DNA of 64,000 nt from Dyella thiooxydans (GTDB lineage: Bacteria; Pseudomonadota; Gammaproteobacteria; Xanthomonadales; Rhodanobacteraceae), in assembly GCF_001641285.1 (NCBI RefSeq), contig NZ_CP014841.1, positions 3,746,501 through 3,810,500 on the forward strand, in the 5' to 3' direction. How positions within the stretch are numbered: position 1 is the first letter of the stretch; each line of letters opens with the position of its first letter. The translations under genes and the position numbers were made by a program. Below are positions 16,671 to 25,743 of the stretch, one piece after another. The notes beneath the pieces are model-generated. The model was not told where the DNA came from, did no database searches, and saw only the letters and a list, made by a program, of their open reading frames with translations.

Positions 16671-16704
16671 GCTCGACCCGCAGTCAGCACGGAGCGAACT
16701 CATC

Positions 16705-17442
16705 ATGGCCGATGAACCCCTGATGGCGCGCCACCGCGCCGCACCTGATATCGGAGAGAAGCGCGCGGGGAAATACGGGGTCCCTGCTCTGGTGTTGTTC
16801 CTGCTGACGCTGCTATTCGGCCTTCCCTGGCTTAGCGCGCGGGTGGGCGGCTATACGGTCATGCACGGGCCGTTCTATCCGGCATGGGTTCCGAATGTCG
16901 CGGTATTGGGCACCGCGCTCTCCCATGTCGCGCTCGCTCTGGGCGGTGTCGGACTGCTCTGCGCGCTGGTGTGGCGGTCGTCGGCGAGCTGGGGTGGTCG
17001 GGCTGCGCCCGGCTGGGTGCTGCTGACCTACGCCGGCTTGCTGGTGTCCGGTGTAGTGGTCCGGCTGGAGACGACGGTCCTGACGCGGATGGTGCATGCC
17101 CGCGACGACCAGCGGGTAAGGCAGTTGTACGAGGCTGTCCGAAGCGGCATGACCGTGGCCGAGCTTGCGAAGCTGGCGCAGACGTTCTCACAGGACATCC
17201 GCCCGCAGTACATACGTTTCCCGGACGCCCGTTACGCCATGCTGGAGCCTCCACCGGGAGCAACTGCGTGTGGCGTGGAGTTCTCGGTGCCTGGCCGCTT
17301 TTCCGGCACGCGCATGATTGCGGAGGTGACGGCCTGCGGGGTGGCTCCTGACGCCAGCGTCCTGCGGGCGCATCTGATTGACCACAAGCGGCAGGTCGCC
17401 GAGACAGAGGGCCGCTTCGACTCGTCTCGGCCGTACCGATAG
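16705..17442 (+). CDS. Hypothetical membrane protein
   Basis: I do not recognise this 245-residue protein. Three hydrophobic segments are visible: about 26-43 (VPALVLFLLTLLFGLPWL), about 66-90 (VAVLGTALSHVALALGGVGLLCALV) and about 101-120 (GWVLLTYAGLLVSGVVV). A soluble C-terminal region of about 120 residues follows (LAKLAQTFSQDIRPQYIRFP, FSVPGRFSGTRMIAEVTACG). Two cysteines in that region could form a disulfide if it is periplasmic. It starts 35 bases after the right end of the insertion sequence, with GGAGCG before the ATG. It may belong to the accessory segment that carried the OLD-like gene, though its composition is host-like. Confidence 0.7.
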   Translation: MADEPLMARHRAAPDIGEKRAGKYGVPALVLFLLTLLFGLPWLSARVGGYTVMHGPFYPAWVPNVAVLGTALSHVALALGGVGLLCALVWRSSASWGGRAAPGWVLLTYAGLLVSGVVVRLETTVLTRMVHARDDQRVRQLYEAVRSGMTVAELAKLAQTFSQDIRPQYIRFPDARYAMLEPPPGATACGVEFSVPGRFSGTRMIAEVTACGVAPDASVLRAHLIDHKRQVAETEGRFDSSRPYR

Positions 17443-17517
17443 GAACGAAGCAGGGGAGTGTACTTTTCGTAAAGCCGATTCCGGCTCCTGCTCTTTGCCG
17501 GGTGGTTCTTTCCACGG

Positions 17518-18009
17518 ATGGAGATGCATGTGAAGGTGATACGGATACTGGCGTGCCTGGTGGTGGTGTCTGCGGTCCCTCGGGCGGCCTCGGCGGCTGA
17601 TCGGCACCTGGCGAGGCTGCTCGCGAGCAACCTGAGCTCGCACTACCAGTCGCCCGTCAGGGTCGGGGCCTCGGTGCGATTCGCCTGCGCTGGCGTGCAA
17701 GGGCGCTACATGTGGGAACAGTCGGGCGACGAGGTGACCGGCTATTTCCACGTCAGGCTCACTCACGTCGAGGTGAACGGGGGTTCCTTGCCGGCCTCCG
17801 CGCTGGCCAGGATCAACGGCGTGCTCGCGGGGCCGGCCATGTTGCGATCCAGTTTTGTGAGCTGCAGCGGGCAGTACGTAAATCTCCAGATCGACCTGCA
17901 TCGGATGACATCGAAACCGACGGCGCCGATAAGGACCGCCGAAGCCTCATACGTAGTCGAGATGAAGGGTGACGACCTGCTCGACGTCAGGACGCTCACC
18001 GGCATCTGA
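17518..18009 (+). CDS. Hypothetical secreted protein
   Basis: The 163-residue product has a signal peptide (VKVIRILACLVVVSAVPRAASA, cleavage near residue 26), so it should be periplasmic or secreted. The mature part has two cysteines (RFACAGVQ, FVSCSGQY) that could form one disulfide, and an alternating pattern suggesting beta structure (TGYFHVRLTHVEVNG, QYVNLQIDLHRM, ASYVVEMKG). No family is recognised. The ATG at 17518 is chosen; an ATG two codons later, after GGATGGAG, is possible. It is the second of three consecutive small unknown envelope proteins on this strand. Confidence 0.65.
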   Translation: MEMHVKVIRILACLVVVSAVPRAASAADRHLARLLASNLSSHYQSPVRVGASVRFACAGVQGRYMWEQSGDEVTGYFHVRLTHVEVNGGSLPASALARINGVLAGPAMLRSSFVSCSGQYVNLQIDLHRMTSKPTAPIRTAEASYVVEMKGDDLLDVRTLTGI

Positions 18010-18142
18010 ACGTGGCGGCTCGTCCATCAAGGAGGGCGCGCGTCGCTGCGAGGCGGACGTCGCCCTCGATCTTCCACCGCCGGCCCCGATGTGCCCCCCG
18101 AGTGGCGACACGGTCGGATCCGGCGCCTCTTGAGATCTTCCT

Positions 18143-18631
18143 GTGTCCGTCGTGACTCCCGGCGTCTCCCGGTTCGTTCGTCCATGGTCCGCTTTCCCGG
18201 CGTGTTTCCTGACCTTGCTGCTCTCTGCGCAAACGGCTCTTGGCGCGGGGGCGGGGCAGAGCGCGCCACCCTCGGCCGCATCCGTCGTGGGGGTGACCAG
18301 GGCGCTCGACGCTTTCATGAAGCTGCCTGCGGATGTGCGCGAGGATTGCGTGGCATCCGGCTTCGGGCTGATGACCCTCACCCTGGACTACTCGAGGATC
18401 GTCGACGCCAGCACGCGCGACGATTCGGCCCGGGCGATCCTCGATGCGCGTAGGAAGCTGCACGCCAAACGTCTGCAGAACGACTTCCAGACCATTACCG
18501 CCGAGGTGAGTCGTCACGGCGGCGATGCGTTGAAGGACGACGCCACCATGAATGCCGCGCTGGCCGATGTGGACGCTTGGCAACGGGCTACCTGCCCGCG
18601 CCCGCCCAGGCGGCAGGGTGGCCGGAAATAG
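18143..18631 (+). CDS. Hypothetical secreted protein, GTG start
   Basis: This 162-residue protein starts at GTG and has a hydrophobic N-terminus resembling a signal peptide (PWSAFPACFLTLLLSAQTALGAGA). The mature part looks helical (VVGVTRALDAFMKLPADVRE, LDARRKLHAKRLQNDFQTI) and has two cysteines (EDCVAS, RATCPR). No family is recognised. GC-rich coding bias supports it as a gene. A longer open frame on the opposite strand (to 19150) is judged a shadow because it lacks a plausible start and crosses a real lipoprotein gene. Confidence 0.55.
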   Translation: MSVVTPGVSRFVRPWSAFPACFLTLLLSAQTALGAGAGQSAPPSAASVVGVTRALDAFMKLPADVREDCVASGFGLMTLTLDYSRIVDASTRDDSARAILDARRKLHAKRLQNDFQTITAEVSRHGGDALKDDATMNAALADVDAWQRATCPRPPRRQGGRK

Positions 18632-18726
18632 CGGGGCGAGCCAAGAGAGGGGCGGGTTCGAGTTTCCGGGAAGCCGGACGCCCAAGCGGGCAGGAAGCAA
18701 GCCTGCCCTCCTGTCCTGACCTCCCC

Positions 18727-19110
18727 TCATCGCGCCTTGCAGCCACTCCCCTCGAAACGCGCGTTGGCGATGTGCCGGTCGCGCGAGAGTTCGAAGTAGG
18801 TGGTGCAACTGGTCAACACGTAGGTGCCGTTGCGCGTGGTGGCCGTCGACGGAAGGTAGTCCATCCCCCCGACCGCAGCGTTGGTGGTGGAGGTGGGTGC
18901 CGACGTGAAGCCGCCACGGCGGGTGTAGATGTATTCGAGGTCGCCGTCCGGCGCCGTGACCTCGCCGTTGGGGTAGCCCCAGCGCTGCACCAGCGTTTCC
19001 GCCGGGACACCGATCCAGCCGTCCAGCTGTCGCCGGTATTTCGCTTCGGTGGCGCAGCCGCCGAGGAGGAGGGCGGCATTTGCCGCGATCACGATCCATG
19101 ATGCCTTCAT
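18727..19110 (-). CDS. Small lipoprotein of unknown function
   Basis: The 127-residue precursor is a lipoprotein: MKASWIVIAANAALLLGGC ends with a lipobox, C19 being the lipidated residue. The mature region contains LDGWIGVPAETLVQRWGYPN, reminiscent of SmpA/BamE-like or outer-membrane assembly lipoprotein sequences that begin with a GxP-x-W-G-x-P helix-turn. It also contains TSCTTYFELSRDRHIANARF with a C-terminal GSGCK cysteine that could pair with TSC. AAGGGA precedes the ATG. It is convergent with the preceding hypothetical gene. Function is unknown. Confidence 0.75.
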   Translation of the reverse strand: MKASWIVIAANAALLLGGCATEAKYRRQLDGWIGVPAETLVQRWGYPNGEVTAPDGDLEYIYTRRGGFTSAPTSTTNAAVGGMDYLPSTATTRNGTYVLTSCTTYFELSRDRHIANARFEGSGCKAR

Positions 19111-19657
19111 GCGTTCCCTTGTCGATGGCTGCGGCGGAGCTGTGCGGCACCCCGGCGGCAGCGTGCTACCAAGCGGGAAAAAAGGGAACACCGACATGGG
19201 GCGTGTCGCCGCGATCCGGAAAGTGGTTTGCTCGTACCTGCACGGACGATCATGGATCGTTGCGCCGAAAGCGCGCGCTGTTGCGAAATGCGCGGGTCTG
19301 CTCCGCGTAGGGCTACGTTCCGCATGGATGACGGGGGTGGGGCTTTTTGATGATTCTCCCCCTCGATGGGTGGATGGGCCGCGTCGCAGGCGCCATGCCC
19401 TGTGGTGGGTGCCAATTCAGCGTTCGGAGGCTGGCGGATCCTTTCCGGCGGCCGAGGGCGGAGGTTCCCGGCGACGCGGCAGAAAGGCCGCTTCAAGGGA
19501 GAGCTCGATTCGGCCTGGTCGCTTAGGACGTTCCAGACAGGTCGGCGCCAGGTGCACTTCCCGGTCCCGCATCACTGGCCTATATTTCCCCGCCGCCGCC
19601 GTCTTCACCCGGCTGCGGCGTCACCTCCTCGACTCCCCTCGGAGCGGGTTGTCTGCC
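19111..19657. other. Intergenic region without a supported gene
   Basis: These 547 bases between the minus-strand lipoprotein and the plus-strand 182-residue protein contain no frame with a convincing start, domain or conserved pattern. It should hold the lipoprotein promoter near its left end. I see no repeat or hairpin of note. Confidence 0.5.
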
Positions 19658-20206
19658 ATGGGTATTTCGAGCATCTACGGCACCCAGCGGCCCTCTCCGG
19701 GGGGCCTGGCCGCGCTTCGGCGCGCGCAGCCCGGGAATGCGTCCGGCACCTCGACTTCTGCCCCCGCGACGGCCATTTCGCGCCTCCCGGCCGCGGACGC
19801 GAGCCAGTGGACGGCCGCGATCGGGGCGGCCATGGCGCAACTGGGGCTGGCCGTTTCGCCGGGCCAGGTACCGGCCCCCGCCACGGGCACCGCATCGGCG
19901 CAGGGTGATGGATCGACGGCCAGCCGGCGCGGTGCGCAGCAGGTGCAGCAGTACCGGAGTATCGCCTCGACCTCCTCGCGCCTGGTGCAGGCGCTGGACG
20001 CCAGCGCATCCGGTGCTTCGGCCGCCGCCGGGCTGACCGCGGCCTTGCAGGGTCTTTGGACGTCGCTGGGCGCGAGCCCGGAAGGCGCCGGCTCCGCCAA
20101 TCCGGCCGTCCCGCACCTGCCGACGTTCCTGCAATCGCTGGCGAGCCACGTCGGCGAGAGCGGCATATCCGGCTTGCGCGGAGTGTTTGTCGACGCGGTG
20201 GCCTGA
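19658..20206 (+). CDS. Hypothetical Ala/Ser/Gly-rich protein
   Basis: A 182-residue protein rich in Ala, Ser and Gly with no signal peptide or membrane segment. Segments such as QWTAAIGAAMAQLGLAVSPG, SSRLVQALDASASGASAAAG and LPTFLQSLASHVGESGISGL look like amphipathic helices separated by low-complexity linkers. No family is recognised. The ATG has GGAGCGGG about 13 bases upstream. The same frame is open much further upstream but without supporting features, so the short start is preferred. Confidence that it is translated is moderate. Confidence 0.5.
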   Translation: MGISSIYGTQRPSPGGLAALRRAQPGNASGTSTSAPATAISRLPAADASQWTAAIGAAMAQLGLAVSPGQVPAPATGTASAQGDGSTASRRGAQQVQQYRSIASTSSRLVQALDASASGASAAAGLTAALQGLWTSLGASPEGAGSANPAVPHLPTFLQSLASHVGESGISGLRGVFVDAVA

Positions 20207-20260
20207 GAGCTGGGTCGATCGACGTGCACCACCCGGCCCGGCGTGGAGCGCGACGGGCGG

Positions 20261-20932
20261 CTAGAGATAGCCGAGCCGGATCAGCGTGAAGGCACTCATG
20301 TCGGCACAGGCGTGGAAGCCGATCAGGTACCAGAGGTTGTCGGGCCGGCGCTGCCGCAGCGCAGCGGCGATCAGCGCGAAGACCAGCGCGTTGGCCACGC
20401 CGAACGCGCCGAGCTGCAGGTGATAGAGCGCGAACAGCAGCGCGGTGAGTGCCGCCGCCACGACCGTGCGTGTGCGATGCGCCGGCAGATGCCGCAGCAG
20501 CATGGTCTGCAGGAAGCCGCGGAACACCAGTTCCTCGTAGAACCCACCGATCACCCACGCCAGCAGCAGCGCCAGCAGATAGCCACCGGGGCTGCGACGC
20601 ACGAAGTCGAAGTCGCTCAGGTCCGGGTACTCACCGAGCAGGCGGGCCAACAGCGGACCGATGACGCTGTAGTTGAGCGCCGCATACGCCACGCCGAGCA
20701 GGCCACCGAGCAGCAGCGGCAGCGCTTTGCGCGCACGCCAGCGAAAGCCGACTGCGGAAAAGTCCAGCCGCTGCCAGCGCAGCATGGCCCCGCACAGCCC
20801 CAGCCCGAACACGGGGTAGAGCAGCATCGGCACGCCGAGATGCGGCGCCAGCAGCACGGCCGCCGTGCCGAGCGTCAGCAGTGCGGCCTGCCGGTGTCGG
20901 GCGTGCGGCGGCGGCGGAGTCGTCACCCGCAT
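20261..20932 (-). CDS. CPBP-family intramembrane metalloprotease
   Basis: This 223-residue multi-pass membrane protein carries the CPBP (CAAX protease/bacteriocin-processing, Abi) motifs. Motif 1 is EELVFRGFLQTMLL; motif 2 is ALLFALYHLQLGAF; motif 3 is GFHACADMSAF. The two glutamates and the two histidines would coordinate the catalytic metal. Hydrophobic segments cover most of the chain (AALLTLGTAAVLLAPHLG, LLLGGLLGVAYAALNYSVIG, GYLLALLLAWVIGGF). Family members process or degrade peptides within the membrane; some protect against bacteriocins. No bacteriocin gene is adjacent, so the substrate is unknown. Confidence 0.88.
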   Translation of the reverse strand: MRVTTPPPPHARHRQAALLTLGTAAVLLAPHLGVPMLLYPVFGLGLCGAMLRWQRLDFSAVGFRWRARKALPLLLGGLLGVAYAALNYSVIGPLLARLLGEYPDLSDFDFVRRSPGGYLLALLLAWVIGGFYEELVFRGFLQTMLLRHLPAHRTRTVVAAALTALLFALYHLQLGAFGVANALVFALIAAALRQRRPDNLWYLIGFHACADMSAFTLIRLGYL

Positions 20933-21024
20933 CGGTAATCAGTCCCGGTGCCCGCCGGAAAGGGTCCGGCGCAGCGCGTGCCTGCCCTGGCGGCACGATG
21001 ATGGTCGAGCCTGGCGCTCCCGAT

Positions 21025-21846
21025 TCACCTGCCCTTCCGCAGCCGCGCCGCGATGCGCTCGACATCGGCCGGATCCACCGGGTTGTAGAGCACCAGGCTC
21101 AGATCCGGACGGCCGTCCACGGCGAAGGCGGAGTACTCGAAGCTCAGCGGCCCCAGTTCCGGGTGGCGGATGTGCTTGATGCCCTCGCCGTGGCTTCCCA
21201 CGTCGTGCTCGTGCCACAGCGTGTTGAACTCGGGGCTGGCGCGGCACAACTCGTCCACCAGCGCCTCGACCGCCTTGCCGGCGCCGGCGCGGGCGGCATC
21301 GAGGCGGAACGCGCCCACCACGTAGCGCGCCACGCTGAGCCAGTCGTACTGCACGTCCCTGGCACGGGCGTCGAGGAAGAGGTAGCGCAGGATGTTCCTC
21401 CGCTCGGGCGGCAGCGAGCCATAGTCGATCAGCATCACCGTCGCGGCGCGGTTCCATGCCACCACATCCCAGATGGCCGTGCGCATGATCGCGGGGCAGG
21501 GTTCCAGTGCATCGAGCACGCGCTGCAGTCGCGGCGTGATGCCGGCGGGCTCGCGGTAGCGCGCCTCCGGTGGCCGACCCAGCCCGAGCAGGAACAGGTG
21601 CTCCCGTTCCGCGTCGGTCAGCATCAGGGCATGCGCGATCCGTTCGAGCACGTCGCCGGAGGGCGCGCCGCCGCGTCCCTGCTCGAGCCATGTGTACCAG
21701 GTGGTGCTGATGTGGGCGCGTTGGGCGACCTCCTCGCGGCGCAGCCCGGGCGTGCGCCGGCGCGTGCCACCCAGGCCGAGGGCGGCCGGGTCGACGCGCT
21801 CGCGGCGGTCCCGAAGATAGGTTCCCAGGCGATGTTCCTGCGGCAC
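21025..21846 (-). CDS. XRE-type transcriptional regulator with MmyB-like ligand-binding domain
   Basis: The 273-residue regulator has an N-terminal helix-turn-helix at about residues 30-80 (RRTPGLRREEVAQRAHISTT, WYTWLEQGRG). The C-terminal MmyB-like ligand-binding domain contains IMRTAIWDVVAWNRAA, PPERRNILRYLF, SPEFNTLWHEHDV and FEYSAFAVDGRPDLSLVLYN. MmyB proteins are thought to bind a small hydrophobic ligand and typically repress a divergent oxidoreductase gene. Here the divergent neighbour (21952) is an NAD(P)-binding epimerase-like protein, and repeated TTACCCGG motifs lie between the starts. Auto-regulation and control of that neighbour are inferred. Confidence 0.9.
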   Translation of the reverse strand: MPQEHRLGTYLRDRRERVDPAALGLGGTRRRTPGLRREEVAQRAHISTTWYTWLEQGRGGAPSGDVLERIAHALMLTDAEREHLFLLGLGRPPEARYREPAGITPRLQRVLDALEPCPAIMRTAIWDVVAWNRAATVMLIDYGSLPPERRNILRYLFLDARARDVQYDWLSVARYVVGAFRLDAARAGAGKAVEALVDELCRASPEFNTLWHEHDVGSHGEGIKHIRHPELGPLSFEYSAFAVDGRPDLSLVLYNPVDPADVERIAARLRKGR

Positions 21847-21892
21847 GCGTGCACCATCCTGTTAGCGGCTATACCACGATAAAGACACGGCT

Positions 21893-21919
21893 TTACCCGG
21901 ATATTACCCGGCCGGGATA
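21893..21919. promoter_or_regulatory. Candidate operator between the MmyB-type regulator and the divergent oxidoreductase
   Basis: TTACCCGG occurs twice, at 21893-21900 and 21904-21911, exactly 11 bases apart, so on the same helix face. The second copy overlaps the palindrome CCCGGCCGGG (21907-21916). The cluster is 46 bases before the regulator start and 32 before the oxidoreductase start, a fitting place for repression of both. Confidence 0.45.
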
Positions 21920-21951
21920 GTGATCGCCGTCCCTTCCAAGGAGAGCGATCC

Positions 21952-22851
21952 ATGCGAGTTTTCGTCACCGGCGCCACCGGATTCATCGGCACCCGCGTCG
22001 TCAGGGAGTTGCTGGCCCACGGCCATGAGGTGACCGGCCTGTGCCGGTCGGAAGATAAGGCGCGGTCGCTTGCCGCCCTCGGTGCGGCCGCGCATCGAGG
22101 GTCGCTGGAACAACCCGACAGCCTGCGCGCCGGTGCGGCGCAGGCCGATGCGGTGATCCACACCGCGTTCGATCACGACTTCGCCCATTTCGCTGCCAAC
22201 TGCGAGAAGGACTACCGCGCGATCCACGCGCTCGGCTCGGCGTTGGCCGGTTCCGACCGCCCGCTGCTGATCACCTCGGGCACCGGCATGGGCAGCCCGG
22301 GGGCGGGACTGCCGGCGCGCGAGGACGTGCTCAACCTGGACCATCCCAACCCGCGCGGGGCGTCCGAGCGGGCCGGCCAGGAGCTGCTGGATGCGGGTGT
22401 GGCGGTGTCGGTCGTGCGCCTGCCGCAGGTGCACGACACGACGCGGCAGGGGCTGGTGTCGCCATGGATCCAGATGGCGCGTGCCAGGGGCGTGTGCGCC
22501 TATGTCGGCGAGGGCCGCAATCGCTGGCCTGCGGCGCACGTGCAGGACGTGGCCCGGCTTTATCGCCTGGCGCTGGAACACCGCACGCCGGGGGCGCGCT
22601 ACCACGCCGTCGCCGAGCCGGGGATCGCCGCACGCGACATCGCCCGGGTGCTCGGCGAGCGGCTGGGGCTGCCGGTGACTTCCATTGCGACCGCCGACGC
22701 TCCCGACTATTTCGGCTGGCTGGCCGCCTTTGCCGCCATGGATCTGCCGGCATCGAGCGAGTGGACCCGGCGGACGCTCGGCTGGCAAACGGCCGGTCCC
22801 GGGCTGCTCGATGACCTCGAGCGACTGGAGCTTCAGGCCGACGCGGCCTGA
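21952..22851 (+). CDS. NAD(P)-dependent epimerase/SDR-type oxidoreductase
   Basis: A 299-residue extended-SDR/epimerase protein. The Rossmann motif GATGFIGTRVV near the N-terminus binds NAD(P). ADAVIHTAFDHDF and PLLITSGTGMGSPG are typical of the atypical SDR group annotated as NAD-dependent epimerase/dehydratase. A standard YxxxK pair is not obvious, so catalytic type is uncertain. The C-terminal part (YHAVAEPGIAARDIARVLGE, LGWQTAGPGLLDDLE) fits the family substrate domain. AAGGAG precedes the ATG. Divergent from the MmyB-type regulator, which probably controls it. Confidence 0.85.
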   Translation: MRVFVTGATGFIGTRVVRELLAHGHEVTGLCRSEDKARSLAALGAAAHRGSLEQPDSLRAGAAQADAVIHTAFDHDFAHFAANCEKDYRAIHALGSALAGSDRPLLITSGTGMGSPGAGLPAREDVLNLDHPNPRGASERAGQELLDAGVAVSVVRLPQVHDTTRQGLVSPWIQMARARGVCAYVGEGRNRWPAAHVQDVARLYRLALEHRTPGARYHAVAEPGIAARDIARVLGERLGLPVTSIATADAPDYFGWLAAFAAMDLPASSEWTRRTLGWQTAGPGLLDDLERLELQADAA

Positions 22852-22859
22852 GCCGGGCG

Positions 22860-22885
22860 GCCGGGGCGGCTCGCGGCGCCCCGGC
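22860..22885. terminator. GC-rich hairpin between convergent genes
   Basis: A 9-bp stem (GCCGGGGCG with its complement) and an 8-base loop lie between the stop codons of two convergent genes. No T tract is present on either side, so it is a possible bidirectional terminator only. Confidence 0.4.
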
Positions 22886-22924
22886 TGCGAGCCGGGCGAC
22901 GGGCGCAAGGCATGCGCCGCGCGT

Positions 22925-23155
22925 TCAAGGCGGGGATGCGGTCGTGGTGCCGGTCTGCTGCTGGAGGCTGCGAGCCAGGCCTTCGGCCGCGCTGAGCGCC
23001 TGGTCTTCGGTGTCGAAGGTGTCGTCGTCATCGTGCTCGATACGATGCTCGCAGACCTGGACGGAGACCGTGTACTCCCCTTCGTTGAGCTGGCGGACCC
23101 ATGCGACGTAGGGGCCGAGTTCGGTGTAGCGATCGAATCTGCGGATGGTGGCCAT
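22925..23155 (-). CDS. Small hypothetical protein
   Basis: A 76-residue protein (MATIRRFDRYTELGPYVAWV, then EGEYTVSVQVCEHRIEHDDD, then a helical C-terminus). The start is chosen because GGGGGGAT precedes this ATG at good spacing; an ATG five codons upstream lacks one. It has no signal peptide or membrane segment. Its alternating charged/aromatic pattern resembles small proteins of unknown function found singly in xanthomonads, such as the one at 61068-61340. No function can be assigned. Confidence 0.6.
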   Translation of the reverse strand: MATIRRFDRYTELGPYVAWVRQLNEGEYTVSVQVCEHRIEHDDDDTFDTEDQALSAAEGLARSLQQQTGTTTASPP

Positions 23156-23323
23156 GTGCGATCCCCCCATGCTGTTCGGTCCGTTGATGGTGCGCGCCCC
23201 CTCCCGGGGCTGCAAGCCGATGACATGAACGGCCTGCGGCTGCATCGACGCGTCGCATCGCGTTAGCATGCGGAGCGGCGTCGCCGTATTGCATGCCGCC
23301 ATCCCCATCCCAGCAGGAACGCC

Positions 23324-23361
23324 ATGAGCACGCACTGCGCAACTCGGCGGGGTATCCGCCG

Positions 23362-23365
<4 letters not shown>
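23324..23365 (+). CDS. Possible 13-codon leader peptide overlapping the ABC ATPase start
   Basis: ATG at 23324 follows AGCAGGA at proper spacing and encodes [13 protein letters not shown] before TGA. That stop overlaps the ATG of the ABC ATPase gene as ATGA (23362-23365). The arrangement would let ribosomes that finish the leader restart on the ATPase gene. The leader itself looks unstructured and basic. It could be coincidental. Confidence 0.35.
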
Positions 23366-24317
<952 letters not shown>

Positions 24318-24318
<1 letters not shown>

Positions 24319-25079
24319 TGAACTGGCACGCGATCCGCGCCATCTACCGTTTCGAGATGTCCCGCACCCGCCGCACGCTGATGCAGTCGATCGCCTCGCC
24401 GGTGCTGTCCACCTCGCTGTACTTCGTGGTGTTCGGCTCGGCCATCGGCTCGCGCATCACCTCGGTGGACGGGGTTGCCTACGGCGCCTTCATCATCCCC
24501 GGGCTGATCATGCTCTCGCTGCTGACCCAGAGCGTGTCCAACGCCTCGTTCGGCATCTACTTCCCCAAGTTCACCGGCACCATCTACGAGATCCACTCCG
24601 CGCCGATTTCGTTCGTGGAGATTGTCTGCGGCTACGTGGGTGCGGCGGCGACCAAGTCGGTGATCGTGGGCGTGATCATCCTGGCCACCGCGCGATTGTT
24701 CGTGGACTACCACATCGCGCACCCGCTGCTGATGGCCAGCTTCCTGCTGCTGACCGCGATCACCTTCAGCCTGTTCGGCTTCATCATCGGCATCTGGGCG
24801 GACAACTTCGAGAAGCTGCAGGTGATCCCGCTGCTGGTGATCACCCCGCTGACCTTCCTTGGCGGCAGTTTCTACTCCATCCACATGCTGCCGCCGCTGT
24901 GGCAGAAGATCACCCTGCTCAACCCGGTGGTGTACCTGGTGAGCGGCTTCCGCTGGAGCTTCTACGACCTCGCCGACGTCAGCGTGGGGATCAGCCTGGC
25001 GGCGATCGCCGGGTTCCTGATCGCCTGCCTGCTGGCGATCGGCTGGATCTTCCGCACCGGGTACAAACTCAAGAGCTGA
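24318..25079 (+). CDS. ABC-2 type transporter permease
   Basis: This 253-residue inner-membrane permease has six predicted hydrophobic segments, including [91 protein letters not shown] and [20 protein letters not shown]. The segment [30 protein letters not shown] is the family signature region. It pairs with the ATPase immediately upstream, its start overlapping the ATPase stop. No periplasmic adaptor is encoded nearby. The sequence resembles the YadH-type half of the YadGH exporters. Confidence 0.93.
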
Positions 25080-25163
25080 CCGCTCCGTCGTTGCCGACCC
25101 TCGGCGTGGTCCGGTCGGAGCTAACATGCACCACCGCCCGTACCGCAGCCCTGGAACCCACCC

Positions 25164-25682
25164 ATGACCGACGAGATGAAGCGCTGCCCGGCCTGTGCCG
25201 AGCTGATCCAGGCGGCGGCACGCAAATGCCGCTATTGCGGCACCGACATCGAGGCCTACGAGGCGGCGCATGCGCCCAGCGTGGAGCAGACCCTGTTCTC
25301 CGGCCACCCGAAGGTGATCTACACCTTCGGCCAGTACGTGCTGGTGGTATGCACGCTGGGCCTGGCGTGGCTGATGTACTGGCTGCGCAGCCTGAGCCTG
25401 ACCTTCACCATCACCACCCAGCGGGTGCGCGTGGAGCGCGGACTGTTGTCCAAGGCGCAGGACAACGTCGAGCTGTTCCGCATCGACCACTTCGACATCC
25501 TCAAGCCGCTGGGCATGCGCCTGCTCGGCCTGTGCCGGGTCACCCTGCACTCGTCCGACGACGAGATGCCGGTGGTCGATCTCTACGGCATCCCCGGTCT
25601 GGAAGCGCTGGCCGACACCCTGCGCGAATGCTCGCTGCGCGAGCGCGCCCGTCGGCGGGTGCTGCCGATGGAGCAGATGTAG
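25164..25682 (+). CDS. Zinc-ribbon membrane protein with bacterial PH domain
   Basis: The 172-residue protein starts with a zinc ribbon (CPACAELIQAAARKCRYCG, residues 8-26). A hydrophobic segment follows (VLVVCTLGLAWLMYWL, about 61-76). The rest is a bacterial PH-like (bPH2/YdbT type) domain: LTFTITTQRVRVERGLLSKA, VELFRIDHFDILKPL, VTLHSSDDEMPVVDLYGI. Proteins of this plan sit in the cytoplasmic membrane; their roles are largely unknown. It lies 84 bases after the ABC permease on the same strand. Confidence 0.8.
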   Translation: MTDEMKRCPACAELIQAAARKCRYCGTDIEAYEAAHAPSVEQTLFSGHPKVIYTFGQYVLVVCTLGLAWLMYWLRSLSLTFTITTQRVRVERGLLSKAQDNVELFRIDHFDILKPLGMRLLGLCRVTLHSSDDEMPVVDLYGIPGLEALADTLRECSLRERARRRVLPMEQM

Positions 25683-25743
25683 CGACCGGTTCCGGACCCA
25701 TTGGCGCGCGCGGCCCGCATGCAGCGGAAGTCGCCGATCGGCG

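Noticed and set aside
17996-19150. 384-codon minus-strand frame covering two hypothetical genes
   Set aside because: It crosses the reading frame of a clear lipoprotein gene and its product is low-complexity and lacks features.
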